DNA from: Blastocatellia bacterium | GTDB lineage: Bacteria > Acidobacteriota > Blastocatellia > Chloracidobacteriales > JADJPF01 | DNA: 64,000 nucleotides | Assembly (NCBI GenBank): GCA_025057015.1 | Contig: JANWYG010000010.1 | Location: 342,506 to 406,505 of the forward strand | Direction: 5' to 3' | Shown here: in pieces, positions 17,556-27,073 of the stretch | How the letters are laid out: each line of letters opens with the position of its first letter | How positions within the stretch are numbered: the first letter of the stretch is position 1 | Program-made: the position numbers and the translations under genes | Notes under the pieces: generated by a model | The model's input: only the letters and a program-made list of their open reading frames with translations | Database searches by the model: none | What the model was told of the DNA's origin: nothing

Positions 17556-18698
17556 ATGATTTTGGCAAGTTGGATAGGGTTAGTGGCTACCGTAGCGGTG
17601 GCTGGCAGCATGTTTTATCTTTTGGCAGTAGACTCTGTAAGGCGCTTGCGCTCTAGGCCACATAAGAATACGTCGGCTTTACCACCTGTCAGCGTACTTA
17701 AGCCGCTTGCAGGCAGAGAAGATGGGCTGGAATACTTCTTAGAAACTTTTTTCGTTCAAGATTATCCGCAGTATGAGCTGTTGTTTGCCGTCGAGCAGCA
17801 GGATGATCCAGCAGTGCCTGTGGTAGAAGCTCTGCTTGCTCGTCATCCTCAAGTTCCTGCTAAGTTACTCGTAGTAGGTCAGTCAGCCTACGCAAACGCC
17901 AAGGTCTGGAGCATGCAAAAGATGTTCGAGCAAGCAAGCTACGATATCCTCGTTGTTACTGATTCGGATGCTTCGGTAGATACTCGTTATCTGCGCGATG
18001 TGGCGGCATACTTCGAAGATCCCAAAGTGGGAGCTGTAACGCACCTTTATCGCGGCGTAGCTAGCAGTGACTTCTGGTCAACGCTTGAGGCTCTGGGAAT
18101 GAGTACAGAGTTTATGGCCGGTGTCGTCGTTGCTGAACGGCTTGAAGGAATGCGCTTTGCCCTTGGGCCTTCTATGGCAATACGGCGACAGTGCCTTGAG
18201 AAGATAGGTGGATTTGCTGCTATAGCGGACTACCTGGCTGATGATTTTGTCTTAGGTAAGTGGGCGCATGAGAGCGGGTATAGAGTCGCACTTTCACACC
18301 GCCCTATAGAGCATCACGCTTCTAGCAAGGGTTTTGTCAGTACGTTCAAACATCGACTGCGTTGGAACAAAAGTGCTAGGTTCTCACGTCCTTCTGGCTA
18401 CTATGGTCAAGGGTTTACTTATGGCCTGGCTTGGTCGCTACTAGTTGTTCTCATATGGCCAAGTAGTATAAGCTTTGCTCTGTTGCTTGTTAGTTTTCTG
18501 TTGAGAGTGTGGCTTGCGTTTGAACTTGCTCATTTGCTTGAAGATCGCTACGTACTCAGAAGATTACATTATTTGCCGATACAAGATCTCATAAGCTTTA
18601 TATCGTGGCTAGGGGGCTTTTTGGGAAGAGAAGTCACTTGGCGTAACAGACGTTATAGACTGCTAACAAGCGGTCGGTTTGCTCGCATCGATGTCTGA
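17556..18698 (+). CDS. GT2/GT21-type glycosyltransferase, HpnI-like
   Basis: Membrane-bound glycosyltransferase of 380 residues resembling ceramide glucosyltransferase and the hopanoid enzyme HpnI, which adds N-acetylglucosamine to bacteriohopanetetrol. An N-terminal helix (residues about 5-25) is followed by '[17 protein letters not shown]', the D-x-D metal motif in [10 protein letters not shown] (about 138), '[13 protein letters not shown]' and the RLRW motif in [13 protein letters not shown] (about 267). Two C-terminal transmembrane helices follow. These are the diagnostic D, DxD, D and (R/Q)xxRW elements of the GT21 group. Substrate could be a hopanoid, sphingolipid or another lipid; no hopanoid cyclase is in the window. 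It overlaps the next gene by 8 nt. Confidence 0.82.
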   Translation: MILASWIGLVATVAVAGSMFYLLAVDSVRRLRSRPHKNTSALPPVSVLKPLAGREDGLEYFLETFFVQDYPQYELLFAVEQQDDPAVPVVEALLARHPQVPAKLLVVGQSAYANAKVWSMQKMFEQASYDILVVTDSDASVDTRYLRDVAAYFEDPKVGAVTHLYRGVASSDFWSTLEALGMSTEFMAGVVVAERLEGMRFALGPSMAIRRQCLEKIGGFAAIADYLADDFVLGKWAHESGYRVALSHRPIEHHASSKGFVSTFKHRLRWNKSARFSRPSGYYGQGFTYGLAWSLLVVLIWPSSISFALLLVSFLLRVWLAFELAHLLEDRYVLRRLHYLPIQDLISFISWLGGFLGREVTWRNRRYRLLTSGRFARIDV

Positions 18699-20178
18699 AG
18701 TGCAGCTGTCTTCGATAGACGAACTAGAGGTCCTGGTGACTGCAGTTGCGGATGCTTGTCCTAATCCTATCGACCATTGGGAAGTTACAGCAGTTGTTGA
18801 GTCTTTAGGCTATACCGACGATAGAGCAAAGGAACTAGGCTATGACGACGTGGCTGTGCTTGGTAGGTATATCTATGAAAGATTGAATGGTGCTGCGCGG
18901 TCTGAAACACCAGATGAGACTAGTTATAGGAAAGAAGTATATGTGTTTCTAGAAAAGTTTTTATCTACCTTTGTTTATACAGCTTCTTGGATTATTGTTA
19001 TGTTTGTAGATGCTAAAGATGTTTTACCTGCTGAGCTGGCCTCTCCACTTAGCCTATCCGTAATGGTAAGTTTGATTGTCTCAGGAGGATTCATACAGAT
19101 TATAGTAAAGCGCGGATCTTTTTATGTCTCGTTGGGTGAGGAAAATCTAGCTTACTCTATCTGTATAAGTTTCTTACAGATGGGGTTAATTGTTAGTATT
19201 ATAGTAGCAATTATTGGCATCTTATTAAATGCGTACTTATCTATATTTGAAGATAAATATTTAATAGTAGCAGCGAGTTATTTTGTGTTACTTAGTTGCC
19301 TATGGATGCTTTGTGCGACTGTATCTGTTCAGCGACAGAAGTGGCGTATTCCGATAGTTTTCCTTAGCGGTGCTTTGGTTTACCTAGTTTTAGGAAGTGT
19401 TCTAAGCGAGCTTGTTGCACAGACTTTGGCCGTAGCAAGTGTTTATGCTTCTGCTTTAGGATTTGCCGTTTTTGGATTTAAAAAAAATCAACCTAAGCAT
19501 GAGGAAGTGTTGCCCTTGCTGAGCAACCTGTTGCGGCTGCTTATGCCGTATTTTCTTTACGGTGTGCTGTATTTTGCTTTTCTGTTTGCTGACCGGCTTG
19601 CTGCTGGTACTGCTTTACCTGCTAGTAGTTATTTAGCTTTTGGTATCGACGTAGGCTATAAACGGGCTATGGATGTAGCACTACTCGTGTTACTTTGTAC
19701 GGCATCTGTTACGGAATATCTGAGCTACAGGTTCTTAGAGCGCTTACGAGAGCTGGCTAAAAGGTATACTACTTCGCAAGAGTCTGATTTTGCAATAGTT
19801 ATGAAACGGCTTCACCGTAAACTGGGGTTAATTACAGCTTGTCTATTCTTGGTTTTGTCGCTTGGCAGCTACTACTGGTTACTTAAAGAGGGGCGAACTT
19901 GGATTTGGGTGGTTGGCTCGGTGGGCTATCTTCTGCTTTCTATGTCGATACTGAATTGCACTATAATGTTGGGGCTTGGCAGAGTGAAACAAGCTTGTAG
20001 GCAGCTTGTAACAGCTTTACTGATTAACGTCACTGTTTCTTATTTGCTTAGTCATATATTTAGTGTGGGTTTTGCTTCGTGCGGCGTGTTGTCTGGTTCA
20101 GCAATGCTTTTCGTTTCTACCTATGATGAGCTGAACCGAGTGCTTTCAGATGTAGGATATGCTTGCTACACTTCCTAG
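18691..20178 (+). CDS. Polytopic membrane protein with soluble N-terminal domain, possible flippase
   Basis: A 495-residue protein. The first 90 or so residues are soluble and acidic and contain [20 protein letters not shown], a short helical motif I have no confirmed family for. The rest has about 12 hydrophobic helices with short loops. The topology, and the charged helix start '[16 protein letters not shown]', recall the PelG/MOP exporter superfamily of polysaccharide flippases, but this is a weak resemblance. ATG 18691 overlaps the glycosyltransferase stop by 8 nt and the stop abuts the next start, so it belongs to a three-gene cassette. Likely role: moving a lipid-linked product made by the HpnI-like enzyme across the membrane (inference). 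Confidence 0.6.
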   Translation: MSEVQLSSIDELEVLVTAVADACPNPIDHWEVTAVVESLGYTDDRAKELGYDDVAVLGRYIYERLNGAARSETPDETSYRKEVYVFLEKFLSTFVYTASWIIVMFVDAKDVLPAELASPLSLSVMVSLIVSGGFIQIIVKRGSFYVSLGEENLAYSICISFLQMGLIVSIIVAIIGILLNAYLSIFEDKYLIVAASYFVLLSCLWMLCATVSVQRQKWRIPIVFLSGALVYLVLGSVLSELVAQTLAVASVYASALGFAVFGFKKNQPKHEEVLPLLSNLLRLLMPYFLYGVLYFAFLFADRLAAGTALPASSYLAFGIDVGYKRAMDVALLVLLCTASVTEYLSYRFLERLRELAKRYTTSQESDFAIVMKRLHRKLGLITACLFLVLSLGSYYWLLKEGRTWIWVVGSVGYLLLSMSILNCTIMLGLGRVKQACRQLVTALLINVTVSYLLSHIFSVGFASCGVLSGSAMLFVSTYDELNRVLSDVGYACYTS

Positions 20179-21765
20179 ATGACAGACTTGCTGTCGGCTA
20201 TATGGTTATGGCTAGTAGTTGCTGCACTAGCTGCTCTCTCTAGGTATGTTAGTGCCTTTGGTATTGGAATTGCCGCAGTGGTGTTTTATGTATTTTGCCT
20301 AGTGCAGCTGCTTGCTTATGCGAAGATAATCAACCCTATTACTTTAGCACTAGCCTTAGTACTACCGCTTCTATTCTATCTAAGACGGCGTAAAGTGGCA
20401 GTCATAGGAAGCCTGTTTCAGCTAAGAAAGCGGTTAAGAGCGCTCTTTTCAGAGACGATAGAACAACTTACCCGTCCTGAAATCCTGGTTAAGTGTTGCG
20501 TGATACTTGTTCTTGTGGGCATAGCTCTGTACTTACGTATTCGTCAGCCGCTGGCCGAGGTGCGTTATGCCACCGTAGAGAGCTATGAATTGCTACTGTC
20601 AGTGCGAAAGCTGATTGCTGCTGAGCCTGCAGGTGGTGTGCTTGCCTCTTTGATGGCTGCCTTGTCACTTCTGGCATCAGTAGATGCGATAAATGCTGTT
20701 AGATTTTTGACACCACTGGTTGGGCTGTTGTTAGTAGTTGCGGTAGCTGCTACGGTGAGAGCGACTACGGTGAATGCTAGTTCTTGGATAATTGCCGCTT
20801 ATGCGCTTTCGGCATATACCTTTGATTTGAGTAACTTACGGCAGACAGGCAGCCAGGTTCAGTCGCTAGCCGAGGCGTTGTCTATGGCCTATCCTAGACA
20901 ATGGGCGGCAGGGGAGCTGGAGCTAGCTTTGATATTTTTGCTGCTTACTTGTCTTTATCTACTGAGTAAGAAGTATTTGCAGGCGATATTTGCAGCCTTG
21001 CTTGTAACACTTTACAGCCCTCTTTTGCTTTCGGTTGCTGCTGCAGCCTTGTTTATAACTTATGTGGGTAGTAGGTTTGCAAGATATTCGGTTCTTATAA
21101 CGCTTGCAATCGGACTGTTTGTCCCTGCGATTTTATGCTTTAACTTTGGTCTGCCTAATTGGGGAACTGCTTTGCTACCGGCAGCATTGGCACTTACGTT
21201 GGCAGCGCTGGCTGAAGTTGTTGCTATTTCGTTTCCTACTGTGCTTAGAGATTATGTTCAAGCAGCTATTTTAGGTGTCTTTATAGTGTTGAGCCTGCAG
21301 CTGTTGCCGCAGAAGATTGCTCCGAGGTTCCTAGAGTATGACGCTACTGCGCGTGCGAGCCTTAGGATAGTATCTACAAGGCCACGTAAACGTTGGAGTA
21401 TGATTGCGCCTATCGAACAGTTGCCACAAGTTTATGGATGTGGATGGTATGAAGATCTCGGTGAGTTTGTTGATCGCTTTGTCGATTTTGACAATCGGCA
21501 GATCGAAGCCTTTTTCGAGAGAGAGGTGTATGTATTTGTCGAGAAGGTCCCGTTTAATTACTTCGGCAGTGAGCCAGCCGGCGTACCGTTCGATATTCTT
21601 GCCGATAAGGTCTATCGTAGATACCGCTCGCCTGCCGGTAGGACTGCGTTGCAGTATAGAGCTATGCAGGTGTGTGAAACGCTACTTCGTAACGGTGGCA
21701 CCGTGTACTACGAAGATGAGTACGTCAAGATCTATCGTTTCGGCAAAAACGGAGGTTATCAGTAG
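20179..21765 (+). CDS. Unassigned polytopic membrane protein, possibly GT-C-like
   Basis: A 528-residue protein with about 10-11 transmembrane helices up to roughly residue 385, then a soluble C-terminal domain of about 140 residues with 'PQVYGCGWYEDLGEFVDRF' and a basic end. An extracytoplasmic loop after an early helix holds 'PLAEVRYATVESYELLLSV', acidic residues in the place where GT-C glycosyltransferases carry catalytic Asp/Glu. That is suggestive, not proof. The ATG immediately follows the TAG of the preceding gene with no ribosome site of its own, so translation must be coupled. The last gene of the HpnI-like cassette; I do not recognise the family. Confidence 0.6.
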   Translation: MTDLLSAIWLWLVVAALAALSRYVSAFGIGIAAVVFYVFCLVQLLAYAKIINPITLALALVLPLLFYLRRRKVAVIGSLFQLRKRLRALFSETIEQLTRPEILVKCCVILVLVGIALYLRIRQPLAEVRYATVESYELLLSVRKLIAAEPAGGVLASLMAALSLLASVDAINAVRFLTPLVGLLLVVAVAATVRATTVNASSWIIAAYALSAYTFDLSNLRQTGSQVQSLAEALSMAYPRQWAAGELELALIFLLLTCLYLLSKKYLQAIFAALLVTLYSPLLLSVAAAALFITYVGSRFARYSVLITLAIGLFVPAILCFNFGLPNWGTALLPAALALTLAALAEVVAISFPTVLRDYVQAAILGVFIVLSLQLLPQKIAPRFLEYDATARASLRIVSTRPRKRWSMIAPIEQLPQVYGCGWYEDLGEFVDRFVDFDNRQIEAFFEREVYVFVEKVPFNYFGSEPAGVPFDILADKVYRRYRSPAGRTALQYRAMQVCETLLRNGGTVYYEDEYVKIYRFGKNGGYQ

Positions 21766-21915
21766 TAGCAAGGATAGCACTAGTTTTGAAGCAATTGTAT
21801 AATTCTACTGCTGCCAAGTATTTAAGGGTGTATCCTCCTAGTTGCCTTTTGAGTTAGCGGGCAACTTTAGGTGAGTAGCTGTTTAGTGGATGATTTTGAA
21901 CGAGAAAGGGAAGCG

Positions 21916-22812
21916 ATGAGTAGTGAATTGGTCTCTTCTGAGACTAGGCTTACGGTAGCGTCTAATGCTTTTGAGAAGGTACTTGCCGTCGTAGAGCTTG
22001 CAAAACCTAGAATACTGCTGATGATACTGTTGACCGCTATGGTGGGTTTCATTGCTGCGGCTGGCGGAGCGACCGTTTCAATGTTACATATGCTCGCAGG
22101 GGTTGCCTTGCTGGGTGCAGGTGTAGGAGCGCTCAATCAGTATTTTGAGCGGGAAAGCGACCGGATGATGCGTCGTACCGAGCGTCGGCCTTTGCCTTCA
22201 GGTCGTGTCAAGCCAAGGGTGGCGATGTTATTTGGTGCGGTAACGTCTATTGCCGGTGTAGGCTATCTTCTACTTTTTGCAAATCTGCTTACGGGCTTGC
22301 TGGCTGTTCTGACTTTAGTGAGTTATGTATTTGTATATACTCCGCTGAAGTCAAGGACGCCGATGAGTACAGTTGTGGGAGCTTTTCCGGGTGCTATGCC
22401 ACCGGTGATAGGCTGGGTAGCTGTAACTGATCGGCTGACAGTCGAGCCAGCGGTACTTTTTGCCATAATGTTTTTATGGCAGTTTCCACATTTTCTTGCC
22501 ATAGGATGGATCTACAAAGAAGACTACGCTCGTGCTGGGATAAAGATGCTGCCTGTTGTGGATCCGGAAGGTAAGGTTACGGGCAGGCAGATGTTGGTTA
22601 ATGCTTTGGCTCTTATTCCTGTGAGCGTTATGCCAACAGCGTTGGGGATAGCTGGCAAGACATATTTCTTTGTCGCTTTAGTTTTGGGACTATTCTACTT
22701 ATATTTTAGCTATCGTGCTGCTGTGCTGAAAACCACGCGACAGGCAAGAAGACTGTTGCAGGCTTCTTTGGTCTATTTACCTATATTGTTTCTGATGTTA
22801 CTGCTTGGATAA
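21916..22812 (+). CDS. ctaB: Protoheme IX farnesyltransferase (heme O synthase)
   Basis: Integral membrane UbiA-family prenyltransferase that attaches farnesyl to heme b, giving heme O for terminal oxidases. The 298 residues span about eight or nine helices. The two prenyl-diphosphate sites are present: NQYFERESDRMMRRTERRPL (first Asp-rich motif, with Glu in place of the usual first Asp) and 'WIYKEDYARAGIKMLPVVD' (second). 'FPGAMPPVIGW' and 'FLWQFPHFLAIGW' are strong family marks. I chose ATG 21916 with AAAGGGA upstream; an in-frame GTG at 21871 would add 15 residues. The DUF420 gene follows one base after the stop, which supports a cytochrome-oxidase assembly role. Confidence 0.92.
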   Translation: MSSELVSSETRLTVASNAFEKVLAVVELAKPRILLMILLTAMVGFIAAAGGATVSMLHMLAGVALLGAGVGALNQYFERESDRMMRRTERRPLPSGRVKPRVAMLFGAVTSIAGVGYLLLFANLLTGLLAVLTLVSYVFVYTPLKSRTPMSTVVGAFPGAMPPVIGWVAVTDRLTVEPAVLFAIMFLWQFPHFLAIGWIYKEDYARAGIKMLPVVDPEGKVTGRQMLVNALALIPVSVMPTALGIAGKTYFFVALVLGLFYLYFSYRAAVLKTTRQARRLLQASLVYLPILFLMLLLG

Positions 22813-22813
22813 C

Positions 22814-23236
22814 ATGTCGTTTCTGCCTACGCTCAACGCTACACTTAATGCTCTGAGTGCTCTACTAATTGCTTTCGGTTTGGTGATGATAAAAAAGCGC
22901 CGTATCGAGGCGCATAGGTACTGTATGATAGCGGCTTTGGTAACATCTGCGATCTTTTTGGCCTCCTACCTGATTTACCATTTTAACTACGGAGCGACGA
23001 AGTTTGTTGGAACTGGCCTAGCACGCTGGTTCTATTTTGCCGTACTTATCTCCCATACCGTGCTTGCCGCTATTGTCTTGCCTATGATCCTGACTACTTT
23101 CTATAGAGCTTACAAAGGACAGTTTGAGAAGCATAAAAATATAGCAAGGTGGACGTTTCCGATATGGCTATATGTTTCAATTACTGGTGTTGTCGTGTAC
23201 ATTATGCTCTATCATCTTTATCCTAGCAGGGGCTGA
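22814..23236 (+). CDS. DUF420 membrane protein (cytochrome oxidase assembly-associated)
   Basis: A 140-residue protein with four hydrophobic helices, matching the DUF420 (YozB/CtaM) plan: a first helix ending in KKRRIEAHRYCMI, 'SYLIYHFNYGATKF', a histidine in 'VLISHTVLAAIVLPM', and a final segment with 'FEKHKNIARWTFPIWLYVS'. Histidines in the helices are conserved in the family, which has been linked to oxidase assembly. ATG 22814 lies one base after the ctaB stop. The closeness to heme O synthase agrees with that role, although no oxidase subunit genes are in the window. Confidence 0.85.
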   Translation: MSFLPTLNATLNALSALLIAFGLVMIKKRRIEAHRYCMIAALVTSAIFLASYLIYHFNYGATKFVGTGLARWFYFAVLISHTVLAAIVLPMILTTFYRAYKGQFEKHKNIARWTFPIWLYVSITGVVVYIMLYHLYPSRG

Positions 23237-23252
23237 TTAAGGAGAATGGGTG

Positions 23253-24494
23253 ATGAACACGCTAGCAATTCTTGTAGGTGGTGGGCCTGCACCAGGAATA
23301 AATACCGTGATAGCTTCTGTCGGCATAGAGGCGCTAAATCGTGGATTCAAGGTGCTTGGCATACAGGATGGCTTCAAATGGCTTGTGCGAGGCGATACTA
23401 CGCATGTGCAGCAGCTTCAACTTGGTGATTTGACGCATATACATCTTGACGGAGGGTCTATTTTAGGGACTTCTAGAGAGAATCCTACGAAAAGTCAAAA
23501 GGCTATGCAGGCAGTGATAGACACCTTACAGAAGCTAGGTGTGACACATCTGGTGACCATAGGTGGCGATGACACGGCGCTTTCTTCGAGCTATGTGGCT
23601 GGACAGTCTGACATACGCACTGTGCATGTTCCGAAGACTATAGATAACGACTTGCCTCTTCCTGAACATGTGCCGACGTTTGGTTTTCAGACAGCACGTA
23701 GCGAAGGGACGCTGCTTGTACAAAATCTGATGGAGGATGCAAGGTCTACACTGCGCTGGTACATAGTAGTTGCTATGGGACGTAAAGCTGGGCATCTTGC
23801 ACTTGGTATAGGCAAGGCAGCAGGTGCTACATTGACGCTCATAGCAGAGGAGTTTCGCCAGGATCGAGTCCCTTTTGCTACTATTTGCGACATAATCGAG
23901 GCTTCTATCATAAAGCGTCGTGCTGCAGGTAGATACTTCGGCGTGGCTGTGCTTGCGGAAGGACTGATAGAGAAGCTCGATCCGGCTGAGCTAGCCGAGC
24001 TGCAGGATGTCGAGCGGGATGATCATGGGCACATAAGGTTTGCTGAAATAGATCTTGCCCGCAAAGTAAAGGCTGAGCTTCAGGGTCGCTTCTTGCAACG
24101 TGGTATCAAGATCGCCATCACGAACAAAAATCTTGGTTATGAATTGCGCTGTTGTCCCCCAGTGGCGTTTGATGTCGAATACTGCCGTGACTTGGGTTAT
24201 GCTGCTGTGAGCTTCCTACTTTCTGGTGGTAGCAGTGCCATCATTACCGTACAAGATGGTGAAGTAGTGCCGATTAGCTTTGAAGATATTCGTGATAAGG
24301 AGACTGGTAAAACTAGAGTCAGGCTAGTAGACATCTCAAGCGAAAGCTATCGCATAGCTCGTAAGTATATGATCAGGCTGGAACAGGCTGACTTGCAGTC
24401 AGGGCAACAGCTACGTTTACTAGCTAAGGCCGGTAATATGGACGTAGAGACTTTCAAAAGGCGGTTTGCTTATCTTGTTGAGGGGGAGCGATGA
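23253..24494 (+). CDS. pfp: 6-phosphofructokinase, PPi-type signature (paralogue 1)
   Basis: Phosphorylates fructose 6-phosphate to fructose 1,6-bisphosphate. The GGDD motif in TIGGDDTALSS and Lys in VPKTIDNDLPLP, instead of GGDG and PGTIDND, are the marks of pyrophosphate-dependent enzymes in the PFKA family, so the reaction is probably reversible. The catalytic Asp is in TIDND, with MGRKAGHLALGIG and 'AEEFRQDRVP' further on. 413 residues. GGAG (23241-23244) is well spaced for ATG 23253. An out-of-frame ATG at 23246 opens only a short shadow frame. It overlaps a paralogue by 4 nt (ATGA). Confidence 0.9.
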   Translation: MNTLAILVGGGPAPGINTVIASVGIEALNRGFKVLGIQDGFKWLVRGDTTHVQQLQLGDLTHIHLDGGSILGTSRENPTKSQKAMQAVIDTLQKLGVTHLVTIGGDDTALSSSYVAGQSDIRTVHVPKTIDNDLPLPEHVPTFGFQTARSEGTLLVQNLMEDARSTLRWYIVVAMGRKAGHLALGIGKAAGATLTLIAEEFRQDRVPFATICDIIEASIIKRRAAGRYFGVAVLAEGLIEKLDPAELAELQDVERDDHGHIRFAEIDLARKVKAELQGRFLQRGIKIAITNKNLGYELRCCPPVAFDVEYCRDLGYAAVSFLLSGGSSAIITVQDGEVVPISFEDIRDKETGKTRVRLVDISSESYRIARKYMIRLEQADLQSGQQLRLLAKAGNMDVETFKRRFAYLVEGER

Positions 24495-25726
24495 AGAGGA
24501 TAGGCATACTAGTTGGTGGTGGACCGGCTCCGGGTACTAACGGCGTGATAGCAGCAGTAGCTATAGAAGCAATCAACTCGGGCTGCACGCCTATAGGCAT
24601 CCACGATGGGTTTGAATGGTTGGCGCAGCGTTATACTGATGAGCAGCACGAGCTCACTATAGACGAAGTCTCTAGGATACATCTTGATGGCGGCGTCATT
24701 TTAGGGACATCTCGGAGAGACATCTCTTCTGATCAGCAAGCACTTGAGAATGCCCTTGCTGCACTACGCAAGCTTCGTATCGATGCTCTGGTAGCCATAG
24801 GTGGCGACGATCTTGTTGCCAGTGCCGTAGCGATAGAGAAAAGTTCAGAGATAAAAGTGGTGCAGGTACCAAAGACTATAGACAATGACATGTGGTTACC
24901 GCCGTCGGTTCCTACGCTTGGCTATGAGACGGCTCGTAGTCTTGGCGTGCGACTGGTCGATAGCCTCATGAACGATGCTCGCACGACTAGGCGGTGGTAC
25001 TTTGGGGTAACCATGGGGCGACCGACAGGTCACTTAACGCTTGGCATTGGCAAAGCAGCTAGCGCCGTCTGCAGCATCATTCCCGAGGAGTTCTCCGAGC
25101 CTATCATCTCACTTGCTGATATCTGCGATATAGTCGAGGGAACTATTATCAAGCGACGTGCTCTTGGCAGAGACTACGGCGTGATTCTTCTGTCAGAAGC
25201 TCTTGTCGAGCGTTTTGATCCTTCAGAAGTTGCTGAGCTGCAGGACGTAGACCGTGATGCACAAGGAAACATTCGCGTAACTGAGATCGATCTAGGCCGT
25301 AAGGTGAAAAGCGAGATACAACGCCGATTTGAGGCTCGCTCGATCAAGCTGACCATAGTAGACAAAACCATAGGTTATGAGCTACGCTGTGCTCCGCCTG
25401 TTCCTTACGATGCGGAGTATGCGCGGGAGCTTGGATACAATGCGGTCAATTATCTGCTACGCGGCGGTAGTGGCGCGATGATAATAGTCAATCGCGGTCG
25501 CTTTGAACCTATGGGGTTTGAGAAGTTTATGGACGAGTCGGCTCGTCGTGGTAGTAAGCGTTCTGTAGATACGGCCAGCTATAGCTATCGTGTAGCTCGT
25601 GCTTATATGGTGCGCATTGAGCCAGAGGATCTAAGCAATAGACCTTGGGCTGAAGAACTTGCTCGTGCTGCAAATCTTGACTACGAAACTTTTATCCAGC
25701 GTTTCTCGGTCAAAGTCGGACGTTGA
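24491..25726 (+). CDS. pfp: 6-phosphofructokinase, PPi-type signature (paralogue 2)
   Basis: Second member of a tandem pair, 411 residues, collinear with its upstream neighbour over the full length. It keeps the PPi-type GGDD (AIGGDDLVASA) and VPKTIDNDMWLPP, the catalytic TIDND Asp and 'PEEFSEPII'. It differs at the fructose-6-phosphate site region, MGRPTGHL versus MGRKAGHL, and around 'YFGVTMG'. Both copies appear active by motif, so they could be isozymes or subunits of a heteromer, as in plant PPi-PFK. It starts in an ATGA overlap, so both are made from one message. The 3' end overlaps the convergent coiled-coil gene by 17 nt. Confidence 0.88.
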   Translation: MKRIGILVGGGPAPGTNGVIAAVAIEAINSGCTPIGIHDGFEWLAQRYTDEQHELTIDEVSRIHLDGGVILGTSRRDISSDQQALENALAALRKLRIDALVAIGGDDLVASAVAIEKSSEIKVVQVPKTIDNDMWLPPSVPTLGYETARSLGVRLVDSLMNDARTTRRWYFGVTMGRPTGHLTLGIGKAASAVCSIIPEEFSEPIISLADICDIVEGTIIKRRALGRDYGVILLSEALVERFDPSEVAELQDVDRDAQGNIRVTEIDLGRKVKSEIQRRFEARSIKLTIVDKTIGYELRCAPPVPYDAEYARELGYNAVNYLLRGGSGAMIIVNRGRFEPMGFEKFMDESARRGSKRSVDTASYSYRVARAYMVRIEPEDLSNRPWAEELARAANLDYETFIQRFSVKVGR

Positions 25727-27062
25727 AGTGACTTGGCAGTTTTGCCGTGCTGCCGCGCTTTATGGTGTCGTGTTTTTTCTTTCCTGTATCTACAAGCTCG
25801 TCTAAAGCGGCTTCGACTTTTTCTGCGCCTTCTAAGATCTGATCTATTGCTTTTGCAGCAGATGGAGTAAGCGACTGTTTGACATCGTCTTTGAGATCGC
25901 CTAGGTCTTCATTTACGCAGTCTACTGCGATTTGGCCTTCACCTAGTACTGCCCGCGAAGCTTGTTCGAAAGTCGTTTCGATGGTGTTTCCGAATTTAGC
26001 TACAGCGATGGCGACTTGTGCTAAGTGACCTTGTAGGTTACGCCAGCACTCTTCGGCGTGGTTTGGATAGTTCCAGAGAGCTAAAGCTAGCTTTTCTGGC
26101 AGGCCAAGTTGTGTGCGACCGACGACTTTGTCAAGAGTCAAGACAGTTTCAATACTCTGTTTGAAGAGCTGCTCTGCTTGCTGTCTGTAGGTGCTAGTAG
26201 CGTCGTTTAGCTCGACTATAGCGGCAAAAGTGGTTCTAAATCCTGCTTCTATCGTTTTGAACCCGTCGGCATTGCTTTGTTTCTTTACTATATCATAGCC
26301 TGCTTCGATGTTTTCTAGACCTAAGAGCAGCTTGCGGATAGCGTTTTCAGCTGATTCAAGCATTAGGTTTGTAGTTTCTGTGACTTGCTCTGTATGCTTG
26401 CTGAGTGCTGCTCTTGCTTGTCTAAGCGTTACAGCTTTTGCTGACTGATCTCGCACTTCTGGAACAGGTATCTTGCTAGCTGCTGACGTTGCTGCTAGTA
26501 GATGCGTATCTACGCCGATTCTTAGGTTCGTAAGCTCGGCTACGCTAATGTCAAAAATTCTTTTTCCGGCCATTTTAGCGGTATTTACGGCTTCTTCTAC
26601 GGTCTGTTCTATGTCTTCTATGAGTTTACCGCCGGTGCTGGAAATGTGCCGCAGTCGTTCATCCAGTTCGGCACTCAAGTTACCTTTTAGCTCTTTGAGC
26701 TGTTCTATGCCTTCGGCAACTTGTTCGAGGCCAGCCTGTAAGTCTTGTAGGCTTTTACGAGTTTTTTTCTCAGCTACTTCGACGTCATTGCCTTCTTCTT
26801 CTTGTTGTCGGCGGCGGCGTTCTTCATCATCTCTATCGGTATATTTTGCTTCCGGCGCTTCTTGCGGCTGTTGTATAGGTATAGGTTCGTTTCGTTGTTG
26901 AACTAGCTCTGCCTGGGCTGGGTTTTGGAGTATCGTAGGGCTATCGGTTTTCTGCTGCGTTTTCTGTTGCTGTTCGGTACGTTGCTCGCGGGTCGCTTCA
27001 TGGTGCTCTACGACATGTTCTTGTGGGATGTAAGTTACATTATGTAATGGGTTTATTGCCAT
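25710..27062 (-). CDS. Coiled-coil protein of unknown function with disordered N-terminus
   Basis: 450 residues, no signal peptide and no transmembrane segment. Residues 1 to about 95 are low-complexity, rich in Gln, Glu, Arg and Pro ('REQRTEQQQKTQQKT', 'DDEERRRRQQEEEG'). The rest is almost wholly alpha-helical with heptad-like spacing ('LQDLQAGLEQVAEGIEQLKE', 'AIDQILEGAEKVEAALDEL'). No catalytic motif is visible. It begins 12 nt after the stop of a CesT-like protein and is co-transcribed with it. A disordered N-terminus and a helical body next to such a chaperone are what a type III secretion substrate looks like, but nothing else here proves secretion. Otherwise it could be a structural or scaffold protein. 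Confidence 0.7.
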   Translation of the reverse strand: MAINPLHNVTYIPQEHVVEHHEATREQRTEQQQKTQQKTDSPTILQNPAQAELVQQRNEPIPIQQPQEAPEAKYTDRDDEERRRRQQEEEGNDVEVAEKKTRKSLQDLQAGLEQVAEGIEQLKELKGNLSAELDERLRHISSTGGKLIEDIEQTVEEAVNTAKMAGKRIFDISVAELTNLRIGVDTHLLAATSAASKIPVPEVRDQSAKAVTLRQARAALSKHTEQVTETTNLMLESAENAIRKLLLGLENIEAGYDIVKKQSNADGFKTIEAGFRTTFAAIVELNDATSTYRQQAEQLFKQSIETVLTLDKVVGRTQLGLPEKLALALWNYPNHAEECWRNLQGHLAQVAIAVAKFGNTIETTFEQASRAVLGEGQIAVDCVNEDLGDLKDDVKQSLTPSAAKAIDQILEGAEKVEAALDELVDTGKKKHDTIKRGSTAKLPSHFNVRL

Positions 27063-27073
27063 GGCTGCCTCCT

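Noticed and set aside
21798-21803. TATAAT upstream of ctaB as promoter
   Set aside because: Perfect -10, but no -35 at acceptable spacing and no TG extension; too weak to list.
23246-23428. ATG-start 60-codon frame just ahead of the first phosphofructokinase
   Set aside because: Out of frame with a highly conserved N-terminus; the GGAG site serves ATG 23253.
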